Source of the DNA: Actinomycetota bacterium
GTDB lineage: Bacteria > Actinomycetota > Acidimicrobiia > Acidimicrobiales > Ilumatobacteraceae
DNA: 46,203 nt
NCBI GenBank assembly: GCA_009919275.1
Contig: RGCG01000008.1
Span: 1 to 46,203, forward strand
Direction of reading: 5' to 3'
Each line of letters opens with the position of its first letter. Within the stretch, counting starts at the first letter, position 1. The translations under genes were made by a program, and so were the position numbers. The notes under the pieces are model-generated. The model was given only the letters and a program-made list of their open reading frames with translations. It had not been told where the DNA came from and made no database searches. Positions 7,490 to 15,586 of this stretch are shown here, piece after piece.

Positions 7490-7496
7490 ACGGAAC

Positions 7497-7502
7497 TAGT
7501 CT
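7497..7502 (+). promoter_or_regulatory. Leaderless -10 box for proC (TAGTCT)
   Basis: TAGTCT is followed by exactly 6 nt and the ATG of proC at 7509. The gene has no Shine-Dalgarno sequence. Confidence 0.55.
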
Positions 7503-7508
7503 GCGCCC

Positions 7509-8300
7509 ATGGTTGTCGGTGGAATCTCGATCGTCGGGGGCGGAAACATGGGCGGGGCCCTGGCGCGCGGCCTCATCGGGGCCGGACTTCCCGCGACTGA
7601 TCTGACGATCGTCGAGATCGACGCCTCGAAACACAGCGCCCTGACATCGTTGTTTCCCGGTGCGACCATCACCTCGACCATCGGATCGTGCAAGAACGCG
7701 GTCATTGCGGTGAAGCCGGCAGATGCTGCTTCAGCGACGCGTGAAGCCGTTGGCCGTGGTGCGACAACCGTGCTGTCCATCGCGGCGGGCGTCACCCTCG
7801 CCAAGCTCGCCGCCGCTGCCGGTCCCGGTGTCGCCGTCATCCGGGCGATGCCGAACACTCCGGCACTCGTGGGGGAAGGGGCCTCGGCATTCGCCCTCGG
7901 TCCCGACTGTGGACCATCGGCCGGCGAGTTCGCGGCCACGGTTCTCGGAAGCGTGGGGCTGGCGGTGCAGGTCGAAGAAGATTTGCTCGACGCGGTGACG
8001 GGCCTCACCGGGTCGGGCCCTGCGTACCTCTTCTATGTCGCCGAGGCGTTGATCGCGGGGGGAGTGGCCGAGGGCCTCGACCCGACGACGGCCGAGTCGC
8101 TCGTGCGACAACTTTTCCTCGGCGCGGGGACCCTGCTCGCCCGGAGTTCCGAGTCCCCGTCGCGCCTGCGCGAGAATGTGACCTCACCGAACGGAACAAC
8201 GGCTGCGGGGCTTGCGGCATTGTCGCAAGCCGGCGGTCGGGAAGCGTTCCTCGCCGCGGTTCGTGCTGCGACTGCGCGCAGCATCGAACTCGGACAATGA
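7509..8300 (+). CDS. proC: Pyrroline-5-carboxylate reductase
   Basis: Last step of proline synthesis: NAD(P)H-dependent reduction of 1-pyrroline-5-carboxylate, in the cytosol. The 263-residue protein begins with a Rossmann dinucleotide fold, ISIVGGGNMGGALARGL, and carries AVKPADA, IRAMPNTPALVGEG and the signature VTGLTGSGPAYLFYVAEALIAGGVAEGL, then the C-terminal dimerisation helices. Length is normal. The start is supported by a TAGTCT-N6-ATG leaderless promoter, so the gene can be transcribed apart from the upstream ybjN. A terminator-like hairpin with a T6 run lies about 90 nt downstream. Confidence 0.96.
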   Translation: MVVGGISIVGGGNMGGALARGLIGAGLPATDLTIVEIDASKHSALTSLFPGATITSTIGSCKNAVIAVKPADAASATREAVGRGATTVLSIAAGVTLAKLAAAAGPGVAVIRAMPNTPALVGEGASAFALGPDCGPSAGEFAATVLGSVGLAVQVEEDLLDAVTGLTGSGPAYLFYVAEALIAGGVAEGLDPTTAESLVRQLFLGAGTLLARSSESPSRLRENVTSPNGTTAAGLAALSQAGGREAFLAAVRAATARSIELGQ

Positions 8301-8353
8301 CCGCGACGATCGTCGAACTGAGCCGGACGAATTAAGCAGTAAAAGTTCGCCAC

Positions 8354-8395
8354 GTTTTCGCTTTGTGCAACTTTGCACGAGCACGAAACTTTTTT
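8354..8395 (+). terminator. Probable intrinsic terminator after proC
   Basis: Nested hairpin: outer arms GTTTTCG and CGAAAC (one bulged T) enclose an inner perfect GTGCA-ACTT-TGCAC stem-loop, followed at once by six T residues. An A-rich stretch before it can pair with the T-run. It is close enough to proC (8300) to be its terminator. Confidence 0.55.
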
Positions 8396-8439
8396 GTGAA
8401 AAAGCGCCGTGACGCTTTTCTCACCCCCTCACGAGGCCG

Positions 8440-8445
8440 TATGGT
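8440..8445 (+). promoter_or_regulatory. -10 box of the candidate small RNA (TATGGT)
   Basis: TATGGT has the TANNNT form used elsewhere in the window, but no start codon follows at leaderless distance. A transcript would start at about 8451-8453. No good -35 hexamer is seen. Confidence 0.4.
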
Positions 8446-8451
8446 ACGGGA

Positions 8452-8549
8452 CAGATCACCGACCGGTTCGCCGGTCGGGAGTCGCGCCCGAAAGGGCCGC
8501 GCCGAGGGGTCGGTGTCATCGGGGGGTTGACACCGGCCCCTTCGTTTTT
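8452..8549 (+). ncRNA. Candidate small structured RNA, family not recognised
   Basis: About 98 nt bounded by a TATGGT box upstream and an intrinsic terminator. It folds by eye into three consecutive hairpins: CCGACCGG-TTCG-CCGGTCGG (8459-8478, perfect 8 bp), a 7-bp stem with one bulged C capped by a GAAA tetraloop (8483-8501), and a 13-bp terminator stem (8506-8540). It has no open reading frame worth noting. The 317-nt gap from proC to the SAM hydrolase gene contains nothing else except the proC terminator, a GTGAAAAAGCG/CGCTTTTCTCAC imperfect dyad (8396-8424) and a pyrimidine-rich tract (8541-8588). It could be an independent sRNA or the attenuated leader of the downstream gene. Confidence 0.5.
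8506..8549 (+). terminator. Strong intrinsic terminator 69 nt before the SAM hydrolase gene
   Basis: A 13-bp stem (arms 8506-8518 and 8528-8540, one G-U pair) with a 9-nt loop containing six Gs, followed by TTCGTTTTT. This is the best intrinsic terminator in the window, and it lies upstream of a gene rather than after one. Confidence 0.75.
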
Positions 8550-8617
8550 CTCCCGGCTTTCTTCTTCGCTTTTCCTCTTCGCTTTCATTGGTTGAATTCA
8601 TACGACACACTTGACGT

Positions 8618-9502
8618 GTGAACGCGCCGCGCAACTTCGATCACGTCGCGTTGCTCACCGATTACGGCCTCGATGACGAGTTCGTGGGCGTGATGAAGTC
8701 CGTCATCGTGGACATTGCACCGCATGCGCGCATCACCGACATCGGTCACAACGTTCGTGCGTTTGACGTTCGTGGTGCATCACTCATGCTCGCGCGTGCG
8801 ATTCAGTACGTGCCGCGCGGCGTCGTCGTCGCCGTCGTGGATCCGGGTGTCGCCACGAAACGAAAGATGATCGCTCTCGAGGTTGCCGGCGGTGAGGGCG
8901 TTCTCGTTGGGCCCGACAACGGCCTCCTCGTCCCGGCGGCGGCAATGGTGGGCGGCGTCGATCGCGCGGTTGTGTTGTCGAATACCACGCTGCACCTGTC
9001 TGCTCCCGGCGCAACGTTCGCGGGTCGCGACGTCTTTGCACCGGTGGCCGCGCATCTTTGCAACGGAGTTCCGCTCGATGAGCTCGGCGAAGCGGTCGAC
9101 CCCGACATCTTGATGCCCGGTCTCGTCGGCCTGCCGCAAATCGGGGATACCGAGATCATCGCCGAAGTCACGTGGGTCGATGTCTACGGGAATTGTCAAC
9201 TCAATCTCGGTCCCGAAGACGTCGTTGGTCTCACGGCCGGGACGAATCGTTTGACTGTTGTCGTCGACGGTGCCGACCGGAGTGTGGCCATCACGGCTGC
9301 GTTCGACGACATCACCGAAGGGGCACTTGGCTTGGTCGTCGATTCCTACGGAATGCTCGCCATTGCGAAACGGCAGGACTCGGCTGCGCGGGACCTCGGA
9401 TTGGCGAGCGGGGATCAGGTTGTCGTGCGGCCCGGCGCCGGCGGCGGCACGACGACACGGGTTTCGTTCGGGAAAATCGCGCCCGAGGCTCCACGCCAGT
9501 AG
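8618..9502 (+). CDS. S-adenosyl-L-methionine hydrolase (adenosine-forming), DUF62 family
   Basis: A 294-residue cytosolic protein of the SAM hydroxide adenosyltransferase/fluorinase-chlorinase fold. The N-terminal domain has VALLTDYGLDDEFVGVMKSV, with the Asp that contacts SAM ribose, then TDIGHNVRAFDVRGASLML, VVVAVVDPGV and VGPDNGLL. The C-terminal domain has WVDVYGNCQLNL. The TDYG and DPGV motifs fit SAM hydrolysis to adenosine and methionine rather than halogenation. The GTG start has no Shine-Dalgarno sequence; CACACT ends 6 nt before it and resembles a weak leaderless -10. It is preceded by a structured element ending in a terminator, which may regulate it. Confidence 0.88.
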   Translation: MNAPRNFDHVALLTDYGLDDEFVGVMKSVIVDIAPHARITDIGHNVRAFDVRGASLMLARAIQYVPRGVVVAVVDPGVATKRKMIALEVAGGEGVLVGPDNGLLVPAAAMVGGVDRAVVLSNTTLHLSAPGATFAGRDVFAPVAAHLCNGVPLDELGEAVDPDILMPGLVGLPQIGDTEIIAEVTWVDVYGNCQLNLGPEDVVGLTAGTNRLTVVVDGADRSVAITAAFDDITEGALGLVVDSYGMLAIAKRQDSAARDLGLASGDQVVVRPGAGGGTTTRVSFGKIAPEAPRQ

Positions 9503-9505
9503 TTT
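9500..9505 (+). promoter_or_regulatory. Leaderless -10 box for the 27-residue membrane peptide (TAGTTT)
   Basis: TAGTTT spans the stop codon of the SAM hydrolase gene and is followed by exactly 6 nt and a GTG (9512). This is the spacing seen at nadE, proC, hemB and the amidotransferase gene. Confidence 0.45.
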
Positions 9506-9511
9506 GATTGC

Positions 9512-9595
9512 GTGAGGCCGGCAACCACCCTGACCATCGCTCTTTTGATCGGTGTCATCTTGGTCGCGGGCATCGTGCAATTGTTGATGCTCTGA
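9512..9595 (+). CDS. Putative 27-residue single-pass membrane peptide
   Basis: A very short frame beginning with GTG (Met-Arg-Pro-Ala-Thr-Thr) and running into one hydrophobic helix of about 20 residues (LTIALLIGVILVAGIVQLLM). It carries a positively charged N-terminus and no charge in the helix, so it looks like a transmembrane micro-protein. Support comes from the TAGTTT box 6 nt upstream and its position between two genes on the same strand, in a 140-nt gap. Function unknown. It could be chance, because a hydrophobic frame of 27 codons is not rare. Confidence 0.4.
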   Translation: MRPATTLTIALLIGVILVAGIVQLLML

Positions 9596-9642
9596 CGTTT
9601 GCTCCAGCCAGGCGTCGGGGTTCTGAAAGTCCCGGGGGAAGA

Positions 9643-11160
9643 ATGCCGACAAGCGACAACCGCGGCACCGATCACCATTCCTCTTGGAATTTGGCGTCGA
9701 TCATCGTTGGACACGCTGCCGACAAGGTGGCAATCATCAGCCGCGGTCGGCCGACCACCTACGGGGAACTCGCGACGCAGGTGCGACGGTTCCGGGGCAG
9801 TCTCCAGGCGGCCGGGATCATGCGTGGCGACCGTGTCGCCATCATCGCGGCGAACGGGCGTCATTTCGCGGTCGCATTTCTCGCGACGGTCGGAATCGGT
9901 GCGGTGGCGGTTCCGCTCAACCCGATTGCAACCGCCGAGGAACTCGAGCGAGAGATCAACGAGGTGACCGCGAAGGCGGTCATCGTCGGACCGTCTGCGG
10001 TGCCCACCTGGTCGCGGCTGTCTGCAACGTCCGTGCCGAGTGTCGAACACGTCATCACGCCCGACTCGTTCGACGAACTTGTGCAGGGCACGGAGATGCC
10101 CGAGGCCCATGTGCACCCCGACGATCTCGCGGTGTTGATGTTCACCAGCGGAACAGCGGGCGCTCCGCGAGCGGCGATGCTGTCGCACGGGAACCTCGTC
10201 GCAAACATCCGCCAGACACTCGGTGCGACGCCGATGTTTGCCGACGACACGTCGCTCGGTGTTCTGCCGATGTTCCATATCTTCGGTCTGAATGTGATGT
10301 TCGGTTGCGTCATGGCGAGCGGAGGAACGATCGTGCTCGTCGAACGGTTCGACCCGGCGAGTGCCGTCGAGACAATCGTCGAGCGTGGCATCACCGTCAT
10401 GGCGGGTGCGCCGGCGATGTGGGCCGCGCTCGCACAAATGCCCGGAGTCGACAAGTCGTCGATGAAATCGGTGCGTCTCGCTGTCACCGGTGCGGCGAAG
10501 ATGCCCGAGGACATGGCGGGTCTCCTCGAGCAAAAGTGTGGCATCGTGCTTGCCGAGGGTTACGGCCTCACCGAAGCTTCACCCGTTGTCACGACCGCGC
10601 GCATCGTCGATGGAGTCGTTCGGTCACCGCGCGGTTCGATCGGTGTGCCGATTGACGGAGTCCAGATCAGGCTCGTCGATGAAAGCGGCGACGATGTTCT
10701 TCCCGGTGACGAGGGTGAAGTCTGGGTCAAGGGGCCGAATGTGTTCCGTGGCTACTGGAACGACGAGGAAGCAACATCGCGCGTGCTCTCACCCGATGGC
10801 TGGTTGCGCACGGGCGATATCGCCGTTCGCGATGACGCGGGCAACCTCTTCATCGTCGACAGGGCGAAGGACCTGATCATCGTGTCGGGCTTCAACGTTT
10901 ATCCGGCCGAGGTCGAGGCGGCAATCGTCGAGCAGCCGGGTGTGCGCGCCTGTGCCGTCGTCGGAGTGGCCCATCCACACACGGGAGAGGCCGTCAAGGC
11001 ATTCGTGGTGGCCGAAGGCGGCGCGCATCTCGACGAAGATGCGGTCATCGATCACGCGCGCAAGAAGTTGTCGCGCTACAAGTGCCCGACAAAAGTGCAG
11101 TTCGTCGATGAGCTGCCGGTCAATGTGACGGGGAAAGTGCTGCGGCGAGCGCTGCGCTGA
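9643..11160 (+). CDS. Acyl-CoA synthetase (AMP-forming, long-chain fatty acid type)
   Basis: A 505-residue ANL-superfamily ligase that activates a carboxylic acid, probably a fatty acid, to its CoA thioester through an acyl-adenylate. Motifs in order: P-loop LMFTSGTAGAPRAAMLSH (the usual Lys of PKG is Arg), the FHIFGLN core, GYGLTEASP, GWLRTGDIAVRDDAGNLFIVDRAKDLIIVSGFNVYPAEVE, and the C-terminal catalytic lysine in NVTGKVLRR. The ATG at 9643 is chosen because GGGGGAAGA lies just upstream and the protein then begins at the usual distance from the first domain. The 3' end overlaps the convergent membrane protein gene by 41 bp. Substrate cannot be told from sequence. Confidence 0.92.
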   Translation: MPTSDNRGTDHHSSWNLASIIVGHAADKVAIISRGRPTTYGELATQVRRFRGSLQAAGIMRGDRVAIIAANGRHFAVAFLATVGIGAVAVPLNPIATAEELEREINEVTAKAVIVGPSAVPTWSRLSATSVPSVEHVITPDSFDELVQGTEMPEAHVHPDDLAVLMFTSGTAGAPRAAMLSHGNLVANIRQTLGATPMFADDTSLGVLPMFHIFGLNVMFGCVMASGGTIVLVERFDPASAVETIVERGITVMAGAPAMWAALAQMPGVDKSSMKSVRLAVTGAAKMPEDMAGLLEQKCGIVLAEGYGLTEASPVVTTARIVDGVVRSPRGSIGVPIDGVQIRLVDESGDDVLPGDEGEVWVKGPNVFRGYWNDEEATSRVLSPDGWLRTGDIAVRDDAGNLFIVDRAKDLIIVSGFNVYPAEVEAAIVEQPGVRACAVVGVAHPHTGEAVKAFVVAEGGAHLDEDAVIDHARKKLSRYKCPTKVQFVDELPVNVTGKVLRRALR

Positions 11161-11896
11161 TTCGCGGGCGGTTGCCAACGGCATTCGATGCCACCACGAA
11201 ACCCGCGAAGAGAACAACGACACCCACGACGAGCGTGACCGCAAATGCCCTGTCTTTGCCGAGGCGCCCGGCAAGGGTTCCACTGGCGGAAAGGATGAGT
11301 GCGCCCGTAGCGATGAGCACGTTGCCGAGAGCGAGCCGTCCCGGGCTGGACGCGGCGCGACGAGCGGACGATGTCGCCGCAGGGACGCGCCCGCGTGCCA
11401 CGCGGAGAGCAGACCAGAGGGCTCCGATGATGATCACCATCGCAGGCACGCCCGACCCGATCGCTGCGAGTACTCGGGGTGTCGCGCCGAAGAGTTCCTT
11501 TGCGGTGGGGAAGGCCACGGGGTCGACCGGCGCCTTCATCGGCGAGGTCATGACGATTCCGGTTGCCCAGCCCGAGAGACAGACGAGACCGGTCCGGATG
11601 GGGTCGCCCACGCGACGACCAAACAGCAGATAGACGGTGCCGAGGGCCAGCCATGCCACGTTGAGGACCGCGCCCGCAAGAAAGAAGAGTCGAAAGACCG
11701 CGGAGTTCCATCCACGACTCTCTGCCCACCACAAAGACGCCGCACCCACAACGAACAGGCCCATCGCAACCGTCCAGGCAAGATCGTGGGGCGCGCGCCG
11801 CCGCAACCAGCGATCGAAGGTGAGGAGACAAAAGGCACTCGCCACGAGACATGCGCTCGCTGCGAGCGCGGCGGCAACCGAGTCACCGGGGGACAT
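11120..11896 (-). CDS. Seven-helix membrane protein of unknown function
   Basis: A 258-residue protein with about seven hydrophobic segments, roughly at residues 5-25, 38-58, 65-95, 105-122, 150-172, 198-218 and 228-250, linked by short Arg-rich loops (FDRWLRRR, RVARGR). No motif I recognise. The ATG at 11896 is preferred over an upstream GTG-type start at 11956 because TAACCT ends 7 nt before it on the minus strand. It is divergent from rex with a 72-nt gap, so Rex control is possible but no clear Rex operator is visible. Confidence 0.7.
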   Translation of the reverse strand: MSPGDSVAAALAASACLVASAFCLLTFDRWLRRRAPHDLAWTVAMGLFVVGAASLWWAESRGWNSAVFRLFFLAGAVLNVAWLALGTVYLLFGRRVGDPIRTGLVCLSGWATGIVMTSPMKAPVDPVAFPTAKELFGATPRVLAAIGSGVPAMVIIIGALWSALRVARGRVPAATSSARRAASSPGRLALGNVLIATGALILSASGTLAGRLGKDRAFAVTLVVGVVVLFAGFVVASNAVGNRPRISAALAAALSPSH

Positions 11897-11903
11897 GTGC
11901 CGC

Positions 11904-11909
11904 AGGTTA
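11904..11909 (-). promoter_or_regulatory. Leaderless -10 box for the seven-helix protein (TAACCT)
   Basis: On the minus strand, TAACCT is followed by 7 nt and the ATG at 11896. It lies back to back with the rex promoter about 47 nt away. Confidence 0.45.
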
Positions 11910-11955
11910 TACGTCGAATCCCGTCGAGGACTTTCTGGTTCGGTACTCGAAGGCA

Positions 11956-11961
11956 TAACGT
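11956..11961 (+). promoter_or_regulatory. Leaderless -10 box for rex (TAACGT)
   Basis: TAACGT is followed by 7 nt and a GTG at 11969; this decides the start of rex over an in-frame GTG at 11960 that overlaps the box. Confidence 0.5.
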
Positions 11962-11968
11962 GTCGCCC

Positions 11969-12661
11969 GTGTCGGAATCCCCCCGCCGTCGCATTCCCGA
12001 GGCCGCCTTGTCGCGCCTCCCTCTCTATTTGCGCATCCTTGGTGAGCTTTCCACCGACGGCGTGGTTCAGGTGTCAAGCGATCAGCTCGCAGAACTCGCG
12101 GGAATGAACGCCGCAAAGGTTCGCAAGGATCTGTCGTATCTCGGGAGCTACGGAACCCGGGGCGTGGGTTACGACGTCGCGTTTCTCTCGTATCAGATCC
12201 AGCGTGAGCTTGGATTGAACCACGATTGGGCAATCGTCATTGTTGGAGCCGGCAATCTCGGTCAGGCGCTCGCCAACTACGGCGGCTTCACCGAGCGCGG
12301 GTTCTCCATCGCGGGAGTCTTCGATACCGACGCTTCGAAAATCGGTGGACTGGCCGGGGGTGCGCGCGTGCGACACCTCGACGACCTCTCCCAGGTCGTT
12401 CAGGCAAAAAACGTCAGCATCGGAGTTCTGGCGACGCCGGCCGAGGCCGCTCAAGAGGCGGCAAACCGACTGGTTCGAGCCGGGGTTGGTTCGATCCTCA
12501 ATTTCACCCCAACTGTCCCGGCCGTGCCGCGGGGGGTGTCGGTCCGCAAGGTCGACTTGGCGGGCGAATTGCAGATTCTCAGCTATTACGAGCAGCGGCG
12601 GGCCGTGAATGCGGCCGCCCGCGAGGCCGCCAGTGCCCCCGTCCGGGGCGTCAGCGCCTAG
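11969..12661 (+). CDS. rex: Redox-sensing transcriptional repressor Rex
   Basis: A 230-residue dimeric repressor that reads the NADH/NAD+ ratio and controls respiratory genes. The N-terminal winged helix (about 8-80) includes RLPLYLRIL, the recognition region AKVRKDLSYLGSYGTRGVGYDV, then a Rossmann domain with VIVGAGNLGQALANY and FDTDASKIG. The C-terminal swapped helix (ELQILSYYEQRRAV) closes the dimer. It stands directly before hemA, as in many actinobacteria, and upstream of a large respiratory block here, so a role in heme and electron-transport control is likely. Its TAG stop is the start of TAGCGT, followed by GGAG and the hemA ATG. Confidence 0.94.
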   Translation: MSESPRRRIPEAALSRLPLYLRILGELSTDGVVQVSSDQLAELAGMNAAKVRKDLSYLGSYGTRGVGYDVAFLSYQIQRELGLNHDWAIVIVGAGNLGQALANYGGFTERGFSIAGVFDTDASKIGGLAGGARVRHLDDLSQVVQAKNVSIGVLATPAEAAQEAANRLVRAGVGSILNFTPTVPAVPRGVSVRKVDLAGELQILSYYEQRRAVNAAAREAASAPVRGVSA

Positions 12662-12673
12662 CGTGGAGTCGCT

Positions 12674-13936
12674 ATGTCGGTAGTGGTCATCGGTGTGAAC
12701 CACCGGACGAGCCCCCTGAGGGTCCTCGAGAGGGTCGCCGTCAGTGCCGAGGCCATGCCCAAGGCGCTGCATGCGTTGTCGTCGAAGGACAACATCCGCG
12801 AAGCCGTCGTGTTGTCGACGTGCAACCGCACCGAGGTCTACGCGGTCACCGAAAAGTTCCACGCCGCGTACGACGACATCGCCGAATTCTTCTGTGAACT
12901 CGGTGGCCTGCGCAGCGACGAGCTCCATCAGCACCTCTACAGCCAGCATGATGATGCCGCGGTGCGTCACCTTTTCGAGGTCGCCTGCGGTCTCGACTCG
13001 GCCGTGATCGGCGAGAACGAAATCCTCGGCCAGGTTCGCGATGCGTGGTCTCTCGCGCAGGAATCGGGTGCCTCGCGCACGACGCTCAACCTCCTCTTTC
13101 GCCACGCCCTCGAAACCGGGAAGCGGGCGCGCAGCGAGACCGGAATCTCGCGGTCGACCACCTCGATCTCGTTCGCAGCAGTCGAAATGGCGCGCGAACT
13201 CCTCGGCACGCTCGCATACCGCAAGGTCCTGATCATCGGCGCAGGGACAATGGGCGAAGGTGTCGCCGTTGCCCTCACCATGAACTCGACAACCGAGGTG
13301 ACCGTCATCAACCGCACCGAATCGCGCGGTCGTGATCTGGCCGAGCGCCTCGGTGCCGAGATGCGCCCGATGTCCGAGCTGCGTGCGGCCCTTCTCGACA
13401 CGGACGTCGTGGTCACGTGCATCGGTGCCGGCAGTTTCGTGCTCGACCGCGAAATGATCGAGCCGATCATGTCGGTCCGCTCGGGGCGCACTTTGTTCAT
13501 CGTCGATATCGCCGTTCCGCGCGATGTCGACGAGTCGGTCGGCGCCATCGACGGAGTTGAATTGCGCAACCTCGACGATCTTCGTGACTGGGTGCGCTCG
13601 GGTGTCGAGAGCCGCGAAGGCGAAGCAGCGAAAGTGTCAACCATCGTGTCCGAGGAAGTCGAGCGCTATGCCCTCGATTCGACCGCACGCCAGGCCGCAC
13701 CGCTGATCGCCGCGATGCATGCGGCAGCCGACGAGGTGCGCGTGTCGGAAATGGAGCGCCACGCCAAGCGACTGGCCGAGCTCACACCCGAACAGATCGA
13801 AGCGGTTGAATCCCTCGCGCGCGGAATCACCGCCAAGTTGCTCCACGAACCGACGGTTCGATTGAAAGAGAACGCCGGCACTCCGCAGGGTGAACGTCTC
13901 GCAGATGCGCTGCGGGATCTCTTCGACCTGCACTGA
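12674..13936 (+). CDS. hemA: Glutamyl-tRNA reductase
   Basis: First committed step of tetrapyrrole synthesis by the C5 route: NADPH-dependent reduction of glutamyl-tRNA to glutamate-1-semialdehyde. The 420-residue protein has the catalytic Cys50 in STCNRTEVY, the GENEILGQVRDA segment, a Rossmann motif VLIIGAGTMGEGVA, and a C-terminal helical dimerisation domain ending LRDLFDLH. The ATG at 12674 has GGAG 5-8 nt upstream. It begins the hemACDB block 12 nt after rex and fits Rex-linked regulation. Length is normal. Confidence 0.97.
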   Translation: MSVVVIGVNHRTSPLRVLERVAVSAEAMPKALHALSSKDNIREAVVLSTCNRTEVYAVTEKFHAAYDDIAEFFCELGGLRSDELHQHLYSQHDDAAVRHLFEVACGLDSAVIGENEILGQVRDAWSLAQESGASRTTLNLLFRHALETGKRARSETGISRSTTSISFAAVEMARELLGTLAYRKVLIIGAGTMGEGVAVALTMNSTTEVTVINRTESRGRDLAERLGAEMRPMSELRAALLDTDVVVTCIGAGSFVLDREMIEPIMSVRSGRTLFIVDIAVPRDVDESVGAIDGVELRNLDDLRDWVRSGVESREGEAAKVSTIVSEEVERYALDSTARQAAPLIAAMHAAADEVRVSEMERHAKRLAELTPEQIEAVESLARGITAKLLHEPTVRLKENAGTPQGERLADALRDLFDLH

Positions 13937-13940
13937 CGCG

Positions 13941-14843
13941 ATGTCGGCCCGGCACAGCGACGCCCGAACGATACGGGTCGCAACCCGCCCCAGCCCTCAG
14001 GCCCGGACACAGGCCGGGTTCGTCGCCGAGGCAATCACTGCCGCGACGTCGGTTCCGTGCGAACTCGTACTCGTCGAAAGCACCGGTGACCTGCGAGCCG
14101 ACGTTCCTTTGCACCAGATGGCGGGCCAGGGCATCTTCGTCAAAGAGGTCCAGCGCGCGGTACTCGACGGTCGTGCAGACGTCGCCGTTCATTCCGCCAA
14201 GGACTTGCCGACCGAGGGCGATCCGGGACTCGTCGTCGGTGCCTGGAGTGCCCGACGAGATGCACGCGATGCGCTGATCGGCTCGACGTTGTCGTCTTTG
14301 GGAAGCGAATCGACCGTGGCGACCGGTTCGGCGCGGCGTCGTGCCCAGTTGCGTGCCGTCCGCCCCGACCTTCGTTTCGTGGAACTGCGGGGGAACATCG
14401 GCACCCGCCTCGAGCGGGTTCCCGATGGTGGCGCGATCGTGATGGCCGTTGCCGCGCTCGAGATTCTCGGCCTCACCGAAAAGGTTGCAGAGCTCCTCGA
14501 CCCAACCGTCTTCGTACCGATGGTTGGCCAAGGTTGCGTCGCCGTCGAGCATCGGTTCGGTGACTCGGCAACGCGCGAGGTCCTCGCCGCAATCGACCAT
14601 CCACCGACGCGCCATGCGGTCGAAACCGAACGCGCATTCCTTGCCGTGCTCGGTAGTGGTTGCTCGCTTCCCGTCGGTGCGCACGTCAGTGCGACGGGAA
14701 CGATCACGACGTTTCTTGCCGAGGCCGATGCCGCCGGTGCACGCTCGGTCGTCATGCAGGCGGACGTATCCGACCCCGACACGGCGAGGCTTGTCGCGGC
14801 GGAACTTGCACGCGTGTCGCGCCGCGAAGTCTCCGGGCGATGA
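13941..14843 (+). CDS. hemC: Porphobilinogen deaminase (hydroxymethylbilane synthase)
   Basis: Polymerises four porphobilinogen molecules to hydroxymethylbilane. The 300-residue protein has the substrate loop motifs VHSAKDLPT and GSARRRAQL, the RGNIGTRLE stretch, and Cys241 in LGSGCSLPVGA, which holds the dipyrromethane cofactor. The ATG at 13941 lies 4 nt after hemA. A longer in-frame reading begins inside hemA and is not used. The stop overlaps the hemD start (ATGA), so the two are translationally coupled. Confidence 0.96.
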   Translation: MSARHSDARTIRVATRPSPQARTQAGFVAEAITAATSVPCELVLVESTGDLRADVPLHQMAGQGIFVKEVQRAVLDGRADVAVHSAKDLPTEGDPGLVVGAWSARRDARDALIGSTLSSLGSESTVATGSARRRAQLRAVRPDLRFVELRGNIGTRLERVPDGGAIVMAVAALEILGLTEKVAELLDPTVFVPMVGQGCVAVEHRFGDSATREVLAAIDHPPTRHAVETERAFLAVLGSGCSLPVGAHVSATGTITTFLAEADAAGARSVVMQADVSDPDTARLVAAELARVSRREVSGR

Positions 14844-15586
14844 CGTCGGTGTCGGCCAACGAACCAACCGGTGATCAGCTCGTCGGGCGGCAAGTCGTCG
14901 TCACTCGACCGCGACACCAACAGGCCGAACTCACCGATGCACTCGCACGTGCGGGCGCGGAGGTGATATCGATGCCGCTCATTGACATCGTCGAGGTGCC
15001 CTCGGGCGTCGCGTCTCTCAGGCTGCAGCTGGCCGATGCAGAGAACATCGCCTGGATCGTCGTTTCGTCACCGAACGGAGCTCGCGTCGTTGCCGCTTTG
15101 CACGAGGAGGGCTGCACCCTCCCCGCAGTTGCCGCAATCGGTGAGGCAACCGCAGATGCGATCGGTCATGCAGTTGACTTTGTTTCGCGTCGGGCCAATG
15201 CGGCGTCGCTCGTCGACGAGTTTCCCATCGGTGACGGCCGCGTTGTGGTCGTTCAGGGTGAGCGCGCCGACTCCACCCTGGCGGACGGTCTTGCCGACAA
15301 GGGATGGACCGTCTTGCGTTGCGACGTGTATCGGACGATCGATACCGAACCAACCGATGAAGAGTTGACACGTGCACGTGCCGCGGATGCCGTGGTCTTC
15401 GCCTCGGGAAGCGCCGCAACGAACTGGGCTCGTCTCGTTGGTCCGACGTTCGACGGCGTCATCGTTGTCATCGGCCCCGTGACGAAAACGGCAGCAGAAT
15501 CAGCCGGCCTCGTCGTTGGAGCGATGGCAGACGAAGCCTCGGTCGCGGGAATCGTCGGCGCTCTCGCTTCGACGTTCAGCCCGTAG
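14840..15586 (+). CDS. hemD: Uroporphyrinogen-III synthase
   Basis: Cyclises hydroxymethylbilane with inversion of ring D. The 248-residue protein has the poorly conserved two-lobed HemD fold: VVVTRPRHQQAELTDALARAGAEVISMPLIDI at the N-terminus, WIVVSSPNGARVV, AAIGEATADA, and the second-lobe VVQGERADSTLADGL and VVFASGSAATNW. It is a stand-alone HemD, not the CobA-HemD fusion seen in some actinobacteria. It overlaps hemC by 4 nt. Its TAG stop forms the first half of the hemB -10 box. Confidence 0.92.
   Translation: MTSVSANEPTGDQLVGRQVVVTRPRHQQAELTDALARAGAEVISMPLIDIVEVPSGVASLRLQLADAENIAWIVVSSPNGARVVAALHEEGCTLPAVAAIGEATADAIGHAVDFVSRRANAASLVDEFPIGDGRVVVVQGERADSTLADGLADKGWTVLRCDVYRTIDTEPTDEELTRARAADAVVFASGSAATNWARLVGPTFDGVIVVIGPVTKTAAESAGLVVGAMADEASVAGIVGALASTFSP

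Noticed and set aside
8480..8549. 6C RNA on the minus strand, because one loop has six Cs there
   Set aside because: Only one hairpin has a C6 loop, and the terminator T-run supports transcription of the plus strand.
8440..8617. Known SAM or SAH riboswitch before the SAM hydrolase gene
   Set aside because: I could not find the conserved core of any SAM or SAH riboswitch class; only three simple hairpins are visible.
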